A DNA stretch of 64,000 nt from Butyrivibrio sp. Its GTDB lineage: Bacteria > Bacillota_A > Clostridia > Lachnospirales > Lachnospiraceae. Each line of letters starts with the position of its first letter. Position 1 is the stretch's first letter. Location of the stretch: positions 1 through 64,000 of the forward strand of contig JAGOGF010000002.1 of assembly GCA_017996845.1 (NCBI GenBank). The letters run 5' to 3'. The position numbers and the translations under genes are program-made. Shown here piece by piece: positions 8,904-17,180 of this stretch. The notes beneath the pieces were generated by a model that worked only from the letters and a program-made list of their open reading frames with translations, did no database searches and had not been told where the DNA came from.

Positions 8904-10097
8904 ATGGTTATCACATTTTTATCAAACTTTATCAATCACCATCAAATTCCTTTCTGCAGCGCAATGTCTGAAGAATTGGGCGATCATTTTCATTTTATTC
9001 AGATGCAGCCGATGACGCAGGAGCGGGTTCGGATGGGATGGTCAGTGGATGTCACAAAGATTTCCTATGTTCATCTTTTTTATGAAAAAGAAGCATTTTG
9101 CCGTAAGCTGATTCTGGAAAGTGATGTAGTGCTGCTTGGGTGGAGCGACAGACCTGATATCGACAGGCTGCGTTTGCAATCCGGGAAACCTACGATCCGA
9201 ATCAGTGAACGGATTTACAGAGAAGGTCAATGGAAAGCAATATCACCCAGAGGACTGGTTTCCAAATACCGGGAACATTTCAGATACAGGAATGCACCGG
9301 TATATCTGTTGTGCGCAGGAGCTTATGTTGCTTCAGATTATCATTTACTGCATTGTTATCCGGAGAAAATGTTTCGCTGGGGGTATTTTCCACAGACCAG
9401 ATATTACAGTGAGAATGAGCAGCGTGAACAGAAAACAGGTTCCGGGACAATCGATATCGCATGGGCAGGAAGAATGATCACCCTGAAACACCCGGAATAT
9501 GCAGTCAAATTGGCGCAGACGCTCAAATCTGCCGATATTGATTTCCGGTTGCATATGATCGGAGATGGCGCTATGATGGATTCGCTTCGGCAAATGGTGT
9601 GTGATCTGTCTTTGACGGGAGAAGTACAGTTTTACGGAGCGATGGAACCGGACCGGGTACGTCAGGTGATGGAACTGTCACATATCTTTCTTTTTACCAG
9701 CAATTATCTGGAAGGCTGGGGAGCAGTTGTAAATGAAGCGATGAACAGCGGATGTGCGCTGGTTGCATCAATGGAAGCCGGTTCAGTGCCGTTCCTGATC
9801 AGAAACGGGATCAACGGACTGACTTATTCCAATGGCAGTTACAGTGAATTTGAGACACAGGCATTGTACCTTGTGCAGCATCCGATTGAACGCAGCAGAA
9901 TGGGCAGAAATGCTTATGAAACCATTACCGCATGCTGGAATGCAGAGCATGCCGCAAAAGAACTTTTAAGATTCTGTGAGGGGATCGTAAACAATAAGAA
10001 AGCAGTTCCTGCCAAAGAGGGACCTTTGTCCCGGGCCGATATTCTGGCACCTCCCGGAATGATGCGAACCTTGCAGGAAGACAATCACTTACAGTAG
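8904..10097 (+). CDS. GT4 glycosyltransferase
   Basis: A 397-residue GT-B transferase. The first domain begins MVITFLSNFINHHQIPFCSAM. The second starts with IDIAWAGRMITLKHPEYAV and carries FRLHMIGDGAMMDSL, VQFYGAMEPDRV and the EX7E-like segment LEGWGAVVNEAMNSGCALV, followed by EAGSVPFLIRNGINGL. This is a normal family 4 layout. It lies eight bases after another GT4 gene and six to nine bases before a GT-C-like gene, so it belongs to the region I operon. The last about 30 residues (VPAKEGPLSRADILA onward) extend beyond the conserved domain. Confidence 0.87.
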   Translation: MVITFLSNFINHHQIPFCSAMSEELGDHFHFIQMQPMTQERVRMGWSVDVTKISYVHLFYEKEAFCRKLILESDVVLLGWSDRPDIDRLRLQSGKPTIRISERIYREGQWKAISPRGLVSKYREHFRYRNAPVYLLCAGAYVASDYHLLHCYPEKMFRWGYFPQTRYYSENEQREQKTGSGTIDIAWAGRMITLKHPEYAVKLAQTLKSADIDFRLHMIGDGAMMDSLRQMVCDLSLTGEVQFYGAMEPDRVRQVMELSHIFLFTSNYLEGWGAVVNEAMNSGCALVASMEAGSVPFLIRNGINGLTYSNGSYSEFETQALYLVQHPIERSRMGRNAYETITACWNAEHAAKELLRFCEGIVNNKKAVPAKEGPLSRADILAPPGMMRTLQEDNHLQ

Positions 10098-10106
10098 GAG
10101 ATTATG

Positions 10107-11339
10107 ATGGAAGAAAAAGATATGAGACTGATTGACAGAATTCTGAAAATGAAGATGAAAATTTTCGGAATCGAAATGGAATGCATTGACATGATGTTTG
10201 GAATTATCATACTGACCTTCGGGCTGGTTGCACGTTTGTACCTTTTTGATGTGGTTTCAGGTGATTACGCCGGTGCATTTGCAAACTGGATGAGGGAAAT
10301 AGAGCAGGCACATGCAAATGGATTGTTATATATCAGCATGATACCCAAACAGACAGATGCATGTACCTTTGATTACAATTGTCTTCCACAGTATCTTTTC
10401 TGTTTCCTTTCGCTTTTTCACGGTGTAATGGATGATATGTATCTGGTCAAGGCAGCTTCGGTTGTATTTGATTTTGTTTCAGCCGTTACCATTTTCAGGA
10501 TCGTATACCAAATTACCGGAAATGTGCATAAATCAATGCTGGGACTTGGCGTTGCACTTGCAATTCCGACCGTAATTCTCAACAGTGCTGCATGGGCACA
10601 GAATGACAGTATTTATACTGCTTTTATTTTGCTTTCATTCCTGTCGGTTCTGAAAAAAAGGGATATCAGTACTTTTGTTTATGTCGGTCTGGCATTTTGT
10701 TTTAAGCAGCAGACCATTTTCTTCTTCCCGTTTCTGATTATCATGTGGCTGAAAAATAAGATTAAGATCAGATATATTCTGATTGTCCCTGCGCTGTATA
10801 TTCTGGCGATGGTTCCTGCTGCCATTGCAGGAAGGCCTTGGGGGAATCTTCTTGGGATCTATAGTAATCAGGTTGCCATGTTTTCTAGACTGTCCATGAA
10901 TTATCCAAGCATTTATACGATTATCACTTCACAGATGACAAATGAATACCGTTCCTATCTGACCAGTGCGGGAATGATGATTACCGTCATGCTGATGGGA
11001 TTTATGGCCTATTATACCTATCAGAAAAAATTCAGGATTACACCACAGTATATGCTGACACTGGTTGTATTTACAGGGGAACTGATTACATTTTGTCTGC
11101 CGTGCATGCATGAAAGATACGGTTTTATTGCTGAAATATTTGCATTTGTATATGGTTTGTTTGGATGGAAAAGAATGTGTATTGCAATCGGGTTTGAGGT
11201 ACTCACACTCATTACCTATACCAGATATCTGTTCGGTTCAACAATAGCTTATCTGTATCCGTTAACCGGTATCATGCTGATTCTGATCCTCTTTGTAGGG
11301 TACGATCTGTATCAGCAGATGCAAAAGGAGAAGGCATGA
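10107..11339 (+). CDS. GT-C-type integral membrane glycosyltransferase-like protein
   Basis: About 410 residues, mostly membrane helices. GT-C features are visible: an acidic first outer loop VVSGDYAGAFANWM, then TFDYNCLPQYLFCF, AAWAQNDSIYTAFILL, KQQTIFFFPFLIIM and PCMHERYGFIAEI. These patterns are shared by membrane mannosyl/glucosyltransferases that use polyprenyl-phosphate sugars at the outer face, which would fit the GtrB-like gene at 367. I choose ATG 10107 because AGGAG (10096-10100) is six bases upstream; ATG 10104 is three bases away. The stop overlaps the next start (ATGA). Confidence 0.7.
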   Translation: MEEKDMRLIDRILKMKMKIFGIEMECIDMMFGIIILTFGLVARLYLFDVVSGDYAGAFANWMREIEQAHANGLLYISMIPKQTDACTFDYNCLPQYLFCFLSLFHGVMDDMYLVKAASVVFDFVSAVTIFRIVYQITGNVHKSMLGLGVALAIPTVILNSAAWAQNDSIYTAFILLSFLSVLKKRDISTFVYVGLAFCFKQQTIFFFPFLIIMWLKNKIKIRYILIVPALYILAMVPAAIAGRPWGNLLGIYSNQVAMFSRLSMNYPSIYTIITSQMTNEYRSYLTSAGMMITVMLMGFMAYYTYQKKFRITPQYMLTLVVFTGELITFCLPCMHERYGFIAEIFAFVYGLFGWKRMCIAIGFEVLTLITYTRYLFGSTIAYLYPLTGIMLILILFVGYDLYQQMQKEKA

Positions 11340-12346
11340 GCCTGGACCAGCCACGAATCAGCGTGATCATACCGGCATATAATACACAGACACTTCTGGA
11401 ACGGTGTGTGGATTCAGTCTGTGCACAGACGTACCCCGGGGACCTGTTGGAGATTATCATCGTGGATGACGGTTCAACAGATGGAACCGGTATTCTGGGA
11501 GATCGGCTTGCTGCTGAACATTCAAATGTGACCTGCTATCATGAAGCAAATGCCGGATCGAGTGCGGCGAGAAATCTGGGTCTGTCTCATGCAACCGGTG
11601 CTTATGTCGGTTTTGTAGACAGCGATGATTATGTGGATCCGCATATGTATGAAGAACTGGCAGCAGTATTGCAGCGCAGAAACGCAAAAATAGCACAGGT
11701 TTGCAGGGATGAAATTGCAGAAGACGGGACAAGACTGCCGGATGTTGTAGCAGTACCAAAAGCTGAGCTTGTAGTGACTGCGCAGGAGTTTCTCAGGAGT
11801 CTTCTGCTGCATCAAGGCGATACTTCTTATTGTACGAAACTTGTTGCAAGAGATCTTTTTACAGAAGATATGCAGTTTCCGACAGGCATGTTGAATGAGG
11901 ATTTCTTTCTTCTTTTTCATATGCTGCCGAATGCAGAAAAGGTCGTGATTATACCCAGACAGTATTATCACGTATTTTATCGAACAGGAAGTAATTCCAG
12001 AAAAAAAGAGCAGGACAAAAACTATTTTCCACCTGTCTTTACAGATATTGTCAATAACGCTGATGCAGTGACGGATTTTGTGAAAGAAAAATATCCGCAG
12101 CTGATGCCGTTTGCAAAGAGATTCGGACTTGTGCAGCGCCTGGACTATCTGCTGCACATTCCACTTAGTCTGATGAAAAGAGAGAATGTTTTTTATATTT
12201 CGGTAGTCAGATATCTTCGTCACAATCTGGCAGAGATCATCAGAAATCCTTATTTGAGCAGAAAGAATAAAATTTATCTGCTGCTGCTTGCTCCGGCACC
12301 CAAACTGGTACGGACATTTCATGCAGGAATACGGGGACTGGACTGA
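11336..12346 (+). CDS. GT2 glycosyltransferase
   Basis: A 336-residue family 2 transferase with an intact GT-A domain: RISVIIPAYNTQTLLERCV, IIIVDDGSTDGTG, NAGSSAARNLGL and GFVDSDDYVDPHMYEEL (DxD). The segment GMLNEDFFLLFHML contains the usual ED of the acceptor-binding half. It resembles CpsI/EpsH-type transferases of Gram-positive capsule loci. The start overlaps the stop of the GT-C-like gene by four bases, so translation is probably coupled. The 3' end and following bases carry a short imperfect direct repeat (12331-12374). Confidence 0.87.
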   Translation: MSLDQPRISVIIPAYNTQTLLERCVDSVCAQTYPGDLLEIIIVDDGSTDGTGILGDRLAAEHSNVTCYHEANAGSSAARNLGLSHATGAYVGFVDSDDYVDPHMYEELAAVLQRRNAKIAQVCRDEIAEDGTRLPDVVAVPKAELVVTAQEFLRSLLLHQGDTSYCTKLVARDLFTEDMQFPTGMLNEDFFLLFHMLPNAEKVVIIPRQYYHVFYRTGSNSRKKEQDKNYFPPVFTDIVNNADAVTDFVKEKYPQLMPFAKRFGLVQRLDYLLHIPLSLMKRENVFYISVVRYLRHNLAEIIRNPYLSRKNKIYLLLLAPAPKLVRTFHAGIRGLD

Positions 12347-12412
12347 AAAACAAAATACGGACTGAACTGAAAAATCAGGATTTTGATCATTTATCGGATA
12401 TTGTGAGCGTGT

Positions 12413-14038
12413 ATGATAAAAAAGAAATCGGCAGAATATGTGCATCATATTCTGCAAAATAAAAAAACTGCATATTTTCTTTTGACTATACTGATGCTGC
12501 TGCAGCTGCTGGTTTGTATTTATTTCGGAATGCAGAAGCAGGGATTCCATCAGGATGAGTATTATTCTTTCTTTTCCAGCAACAGAAGTTTGGGGCTGTA
12601 TGAACCGGATAGACAGTGGCAGACTGCCCGGACGATCCGGAATGAATTTGTGGTACTGCCGGGTGAAGGCTTTCGTTACGGTCTTGTTGCGCAGGTACAG
12701 TCCTGGGACGTGCATCCGCCGCTTTTTTATGATCTGCTGCATACGATGTGCTCAATTTTTACGGGAGAATTCAGCAAATGGCTTGGAATCGCCGTCAATA
12801 TGATTGCATTTGTGTTGTGCTTCTGGATATTGCAGGCACTTCTGGCAAGACTTGGTGCGGGGCCTCCCCTGCAGCTTTTGATCTGTGGAATTTGGGGCTT
12901 TCATCCCATGACAATTTCCTGCGTGATGTTTATCCGGATGTATATGTGGCTGACTGTGTTTGTTTTTCTGTGTGCTTTTTTGCATGTCAGGATGATGCAG
13001 GAAGCAAGACAGATGGAAAGACCCGGGGGGATATCTTTTTATATTCGTTTTCTGATTCCAATCATGATATGCAGTTATCTGGGATTTCTGACACAGTATT
13101 ATTATTTGATTTTCTTTTTCTTTATAGGTGTGTTCTATACCTGTTGGACATTGGTTACAGAAGGATTGCATGAACAGCAGATGCGTTCAGCATTTCTGCA
13201 TGCGGGTATTTATGTAGGGGCATGCGCAGCCAGTCTCTTACTGGCGGTGCTGAGTTATCCTGCAAGTGTTTCTCATATATTCAGAGGATATCGTGGAAAA
13301 GAAGCGGCGTCTGAATTTGTTTCTGCTGCAAACATTGGCCAGCGTATTGGATTTTTTCTGGGATTATTGAATCAGGATGTATTTGAAGGCTGTTTTTACT
13401 TCCTGATTGTTTTGCTGCTGATTGGCTTTGTGCTGTATCGGATTTCTGTCAGAGCAGAACTTAAAATGCTGCTGTTTGCTGCAACAGGATACTTTTTGAT
13501 CGTTGCAAAGACCGCACTTTTATTGGGGAATACTTCAAATCGCTATCAGATGCCTGTGTATGGACTGATACTGCTGCTTACGATTCTGGCAGCAAAAACG
13601 GTAGTCTTGCATGGAAGGAAGTATAGAAGAGCAGCAGCACTCTTACTGATTCTGATGGCTTTTTTACTGGAGGCAAAGGGCCTTTTTGTGGATCGGAATG
13701 TATTATTCCTGTATCCGGAAGATGCACAGCGCATCGTCTATGCCAAAGAAAATAGTGACATACATGTCATAATCATGTACCATGACCAGACGCCGGATAA
13801 TGTATGGCGATTAACAGATGAACTTCTGGAATATCCGCAGATGTACTTTATGAGCGAAGCAAATAAGGCACCTGTGACAGATCAGACAATTGTATCTGCC
13901 AGAAAGCTGCTGGTCTATGCCGCAGATTATGATACACAGAAGGAAAGCCTGCAGGGAATTCTGGACAGCAATCCCAATCTGACCGGATATGATGTGATAT
14001 CCAAAAAAGATATGTGGACACTGTATGAATTTCATTGA
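12413..14038 (+). CDS. GT-C/GT39-like integral membrane glycosyltransferase (ArnT-like)
   Basis: A 541-residue protein with a first membrane helix (FLLTILMLLQLLVCIYFG), then HQDEYYSFFSSNRS. The Asp-Glu in this first outer loop is the catalytic-type DE of GT-C enzymes such as ArnT/PMT. WDVHPPLFYDLLH follows, again typical of the family. About ten further helices lead to a soluble C-terminal tail of about 100 residues. It should move a sugar from a polyprenyl-phosphate donor to a glycan outside the cell. It starts 66 bases after the preceding gene and is the last gene before a non-coding stretch with a new promoter. Confidence 0.75.
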   Translation: MIKKKSAEYVHHILQNKKTAYFLLTILMLLQLLVCIYFGMQKQGFHQDEYYSFFSSNRSLGLYEPDRQWQTARTIRNEFVVLPGEGFRYGLVAQVQSWDVHPPLFYDLLHTMCSIFTGEFSKWLGIAVNMIAFVLCFWILQALLARLGAGPPLQLLICGIWGFHPMTISCVMFIRMYMWLTVFVFLCAFLHVRMMQEARQMERPGGISFYIRFLIPIMICSYLGFLTQYYYLIFFFFIGVFYTCWTLVTEGLHEQQMRSAFLHAGIYVGACAASLLLAVLSYPASVSHIFRGYRGKEAASEFVSAANIGQRIGFFLGLLNQDVFEGCFYFLIVLLLIGFVLYRISVRAELKMLLFAATGYFLIVAKTALLLGNTSNRYQMPVYGLILLLTILAAKTVVLHGRKYRRAAALLLILMAFLLEAKGLFVDRNVLFLYPEDAQRIVYAKENSDIHVIIMYHDQTPDNVWRLTDELLEYPQMYFMSEANKAPVTDQTIVSARKLLVYAADYDTQKESLQGILDSNPNLTGYDVISKKDMWTLYEFH

Positions 14039-14071
14039 TCAGGGTGCGGTTGTTCTGGTTTGGTCATATTC

Positions 14072-14100
14072 GTGACATTATGGAGATATTATTATATAAT
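14072..14100 (+). promoter_or_regulatory. Strong sigma-70/A-type promoter ahead of the pseudaminic acid genes
   Basis: GTGACA at 14072-14077 and a perfect TATAAT at 14095-14100 are separated by exactly 17 bases (11 of 12 consensus matches). Initiation is expected near 14107, inside the first arm of the hairpin at 14102-14133. This is the best consensus promoter seen in the window and would make the pse module its own transcription unit. Confidence 0.7.
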
Positions 14101-14192
14101 AGCAGATGCGGGTGAAGCTTCACCCGCATCTGCGCGAGGATTGCTACGCAACCTCGGTAAAAAGCGCGGGCAGCGCGTCACCCGCATCTGCG
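14101..14192 (+). other. Hairpin-rich 5' leader with a palindrome and a repeated arm
   Basis: Positions 14102-14133 form a perfect 32-base palindrome (16-base arms, GCAGATGCGGGTGA then its complement). A second hairpin, 14135-14156, has arms CGAGG/CCTCG and TTGC/GCAA. The right arm of the first palindrome (TCACCCGCATCTGCG, 14120-14134) recurs exactly at 14178-14192, so the left arm could pair with either copy and form two mutually exclusive structures. No T-run follows the palindrome, so it is not a standard terminator. It lies at the expected 5' end of the pse transcript, about 75-165 bases before the pseB start. Function unknown: mRNA stability, attenuation or a repeat remnant are options. 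Confidence 0.6.
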
Positions 14193-14267
14193 TAAGGACT
14201 GCGTTTATATTACAAAGCAAAAATATGTATTTATTATGATAAAGAGCAAAAGGAAATGAGGTTAAAT

Positions 14268-15278
14268 ATGGAAAATCATATGCTGGATAATAAAATCTTA
14301 CTGGTAACAGGAGGAACCGGATCGTTCGGACATTGTTTCACAAAATATGTTTTGGAACATTACAATCCAAAGAAAATCATTATATATTCAAGGGATGAGT
14401 ATAAGCAGTTTGTAATGTCAAATGAAGCAGTTTATAAGGAACACGCATTGCAGATGCGTTTCTTTATAGGTGATGTACGAGACGCTGCAAGACTGGAACG
14501 TGCCATGGAAGGCGTTGATTATGTGATTCATGCAGCGGCGCTCAAACAGGTTCCTGCCTGTGAGTACAATCCGGCAGAAGCAATCAAAACAAATGTAACA
14601 GGCGCAGAAAATGTTATTAATGCAGCACTTAACTGTGGTGTTAAGAGAGTGGTAGCTCTTTCAACGGATAAGGCTGTTAATCCCGTTAATTTATACGGTG
14701 CGACCAAAATGGTATCTGATAAGCTGTTTATTGCGGCAAATGCATATTCCGGTTCAAAGGATATTAATTTTTCAATTGTCCGTTATGGCAATGTAGCAGG
14801 CAGTCGTGGTTCCATCATTCCATTTTTCCAGAAACTGATCGATCAGGGAGAAAAAGAACTTCCCGTAACCGATTATCGTATGACACGCTTCTGGATTTCT
14901 CTTCCGGAAGGGGTAGAATTGGTTTTGAAGGCACTTATGGAAGCAAAAGGCGGCGAAACTTTTATCAGCAAAATTCCGTCTTTCCATGTAAAAGATCTGG
15001 CAGAGGCAATGTGTCCTGGTATTGCAACGAAGGAAGTTGGTATCAGACCGGGTGAAAAGCTTGATGAGATCATGGTCACGGTAGAAGATTCCCCATTTAC
15101 TTATGAGTATGACAAACATTTTATTGTATATCCGCAGGTAGTCTATAATGATAATCAGGTACCGGATCTGTCCGGTAAGAAAGTACCGGAAGGATTTTCT
15201 TACAGCTCCGGTAATAATACCCAGTGGATGAGTGTGGAAGAGATTCGGCATCGTCTTGCAGAAGCTGCAGAGGACTGA
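14268..15278 (+). CDS. pseB: PseB, UDP-GlcNAc 4,6-dehydratase (inverting)
   Basis: A 336-residue short-chain dehydrogenase/reductase that performs the first step of pseudaminic acid synthesis: UDP-GlcNAc to UDP-2-acetamido-2,6-dideoxy-L-arabino-hexos-4-ulose. The NAD site is LVTGGTGSFGHCF near the start. AALKQVPACEYNP, STDKAVNPVNLYGATK (catalytic Tyr143 and Lys147) and VRYGNVAGSRGSIIPFF are hallmark PseB/FlaA1 segments. Retaining PglF-like enzymes have Met instead of this Tyr, as in the gene at 37904. Start at ATG 14268, with GAGG at good spacing; ATG 14256 is less likely. It follows a strong promoter and leader, and a terminator hairpin separates it from pseF. Confidence 0.95.
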   Translation: MENHMLDNKILLVTGGTGSFGHCFTKYVLEHYNPKKIIIYSRDEYKQFVMSNEAVYKEHALQMRFFIGDVRDAARLERAMEGVDYVIHAAALKQVPACEYNPAEAIKTNVTGAENVINAALNCGVKRVVALSTDKAVNPVNLYGATKMVSDKLFIAANAYSGSKDINFSIVRYGNVAGSRGSIIPFFQKLIDQGEKELPVTDYRMTRFWISLPEGVELVLKALMEAKGGETFISKIPSFHVKDLAEAMCPGIATKEVGIRPGEKLDEIMVTVEDSPFTYEYDKHFIVYPQVVYNDNQVPDLSGKKVPEGFSYSSGNNTQWMSVEEIRHRLAEAAED

Positions 15279-15320
15279 TATTAATATGAGGAAATCTGCT
15301 GACAGATTATAAAAAGTATG

Positions 15321-15354
15321 AAAAGCCTGGCCATATTATGGAACCGGGCTTTTT
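15321..15354 (+). terminator. Intrinsic terminator-like hairpin between pseB and pseF
   Basis: AAAAGCCTGG (15321-15330) pairs with CCGGGCTTTT (15344-15353) with one G-T pair. The loop contains a further perfect small stem, CCATA/TATGG (15331-15341). The T-run TTTTT overlaps the right arm and ends at 15354. This is a good Rho-independent terminator shape, only 43 bases after the pseB stop and 40 bases before the pseF start. It may limit read-through so that pseB is made in excess over the later genes. Confidence 0.75.
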
Positions 15355-15393
15355 GTGAAGATAATAGACTCTGTATTTGGGAAGGACACGAAC

Positions 15394-16095
15394 ATGAGAA
15401 CAATCGCAATTATTACGGCACGTGGCGGAAGTAAACGTATCCCGCGTAAGAATATCAAAAATTTCTGCGGTAAGCCGATCATAAATTATTCTATTGAAGC
15501 AGCCCTTAACAGCGGTATTTTTGATGAAGTTATGGTATCAACTGATGATGAAGAAATTGCACAGACAGCGCGTGCAGCTGGTGCGCAGGTCCCATTTATG
15601 AGATCGGAAGAGACCTCAACCGACATGGCCAATACAGCAGATGTCCTGCTGGAAGTTTTTGATGAATATGAAAAAAGAGGACAGCATTTTGATTATGGAT
15701 GCTGTATTTATCCGACAGCTCCCTTTGTAACACCTGACAAACTACAGGATGCAATGCGGCTGTTGCAGGACAGCGGTGCACAGTCGATCATTCCGATGAC
15801 GGAATTTTCCTATCCGCCGCAGCGTGGACTTTTCATCAATGAAACAGGAGAAGTGGAAATGCTGCATCCGGAATACGCGGCAGCACGCAGTCAGGACCTG
15901 CAAAAGCAGTATCATGAATGCGGACAGTTCTATATTTTCAGAATAGATGAGTTCAAAAAACAGAAAGATACGACCATGGAACATTCCATTCCGTATATTA
16001 TTGATCCGGTCGAAGAACAGGATATTGATAATGAAAGTGACTGGATGCTGGCAGAGTTAAAATATCGGTTTCTGAAGGAACAGGGGAGACTGTGA
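15394..16095 (+). CDS. pseF: PseF, pseudaminic acid cytidylyltransferase
   Basis: A 233-residue nucleotidyltransferase that activates pseudaminic acid with CTP to CMP-Pse. The N-terminal ARGGSKRIPRKNIKNFCGKP is the CTP-binding signature of the NeuA/PseF family. MVSTDDEEIA, YPTAPFVTPDKL and QDIDNESDWMLAELKYR are PseF-type landmarks, and the length fits single-domain PseF. Start at ATG 15394, with GGAAGGA eight bases upstream; an earlier in-frame ATG at 15355 lies beside the terminator. It is followed 13 bases later by pseI. Confidence 0.93.
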   Translation: MRTIAIITARGGSKRIPRKNIKNFCGKPIINYSIEAALNSGIFDEVMVSTDDEEIAQTARAAGAQVPFMRSEETSTDMANTADVLLEVFDEYEKRGQHFDYGCCIYPTAPFVTPDKLQDAMRLLQDSGAQSIIPMTEFSYPPQRGLFINETGEVEMLHPEYAAARSQDLQKQYHECGQFYIFRIDEFKKQKDTTMEHSIPYIIDPVEEQDIDNESDWMLAELKYRFLKEQGRL

Positions 16096-16108
16096 AAGCG
16101 AGAGATAT

Positions 16109-17143
16109 ATGAAATTAGAAGAATGTCTGAAGAAGCACCGTGCCTATATGATTGCAGAAATGTCAGCAAATCATGCCGGAAAACTGGAGAATGCGCTGAA
16201 AATAGTGGAAGCAGCGGCAAAAGCCGGTGCGGATTGTGTCAAGACACAGACTTATACAGCTGATACCATTACCATTGATTCGGATGCAGAAGCCTTCCGG
16301 ATTCATGGCGGATTATGGGATGGTTACATCTTACATGACCTGTATACGGAAGCATATACGCCATGGGAATGGATGGAACCGATCAAAAAAAAGTGTGAAG
16401 AATGCGGCGTGGATTTTCTTTCCACCCCTTTTGACACAACTTCTGTTGATTATCTTGAAAAAGTCGGTGTGGATTTTTATAAAATAGCATCCATGGAACT
16501 GGTGGATATTCCACTGATCAAATATGTTGCAAGAACAGGCAAACCGATCATCATGTCTGTCGGAATGGGTAACGAAGAAGAAATCCGGGAAGCAATTGAT
16601 ACAGCCAAAAGCGTCGGAAATGAGAATTTGATTTTATTAAAATGCTGTACCGTTTATCCGTCTGTTTCAAGTGATCTGAATCTTCTTACGATCACGGATA
16701 TGCGGGAGCGGTTTGATCTGCCGGTAGGTCTTTCGGATCATTCACTGGGATCGACAGCAGCAATTACGGCGGCAGCGCTTGGCGCTGTTGTCATTGAGAA
16801 GCACTTCTGCCTGGATCGGAAAATCAAGAATGCAGACAGTGATTTCTCCATGGAACCGGCAGAATATCAGGAGATGGTGCAGGGAGTACATGATGCAGAA
16901 CTTGCGCTGGGAACAGTTTCCTATGGACCCATACCGGATGAGGCAGAGGAGTTCAAGAATCGCAGATCCCTTTTTGTGGTAAAAGATATTAAAGCAGGAG
17001 AAGCGTTTACGGCAGAAAATGTGCGCAGTATTCGTCCATATGATGGATTAAAACCCAAATATTACGAAGAAATAATGGGAAAAACGGCTGCTTGCGATAT
17101 CAGCATGGGAACACCTCTTGCATGGGAACTGATCAATCAGTAA
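16109..17143 (+). CDS. pseI: PseI, pseudaminic acid synthase
   Basis: A 344-residue NeuB-family enzyme that condenses 2,4-diacetamido-2,4,6-trideoxy-L-altrose with phosphoenolpyruvate to give pseudaminic acid. IAEMSANHAGKLENAL, GADCVKTQTYTADTIT and GLWDGYILHDLYTEAYTPW mark the NeuB barrel. The TPWEW segment is typical of PseI rather than NeuB. FYKIASMELVDIPLI and DHSLGSTAAITAAALG complete the barrel. A C-terminal antifreeze-like SAF domain (VKDIKAGEAFTAENVRSIRP) follows, as in full-length family members. It lies between pseF and pseG in a compact operon. Confidence 0.95.
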   Translation: MKLEECLKKHRAYMIAEMSANHAGKLENALKIVEAAAKAGADCVKTQTYTADTITIDSDAEAFRIHGGLWDGYILHDLYTEAYTPWEWMEPIKKKCEECGVDFLSTPFDTTSVDYLEKVGVDFYKIASMELVDIPLIKYVARTGKPIIMSVGMGNEEEIREAIDTAKSVGNENLILLKCCTVYPSVSSDLNLLTITDMRERFDLPVGLSDHSLGSTAAITAAALGAVVIEKHFCLDRKIKNADSDFSMEPAEYQEMVQGVHDAELALGTVSYGPIPDEAEEFKNRRSLFVVKDIKAGEAFTAENVRSIRPYDGLKPKYYEEIMGKTAACDISMGTPLAWELINQ

Positions 17144-17180
17144 GCGAAGATTTGCTTACCGGCAGGGGAGGTCATGTAAC

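Noticed and set aside
11522..12742. A 406-codon open frame on the minus strand
   Set aside because: It lies opposite a well-supported GT2 gene and the start of a GT-C gene, crosses the intergenic gap, has a biased composition (many Ile, His, Gln, Cys) and shows no recognisable domain. It is a shadow of plus-strand coding sequence.
14102..14133. Intrinsic terminator for the GT-C gene ending at 14038
   Set aside because: The palindrome has no T-run after it and lies at the predicted start site of a strong promoter, so a leader or repeat element is more likely.
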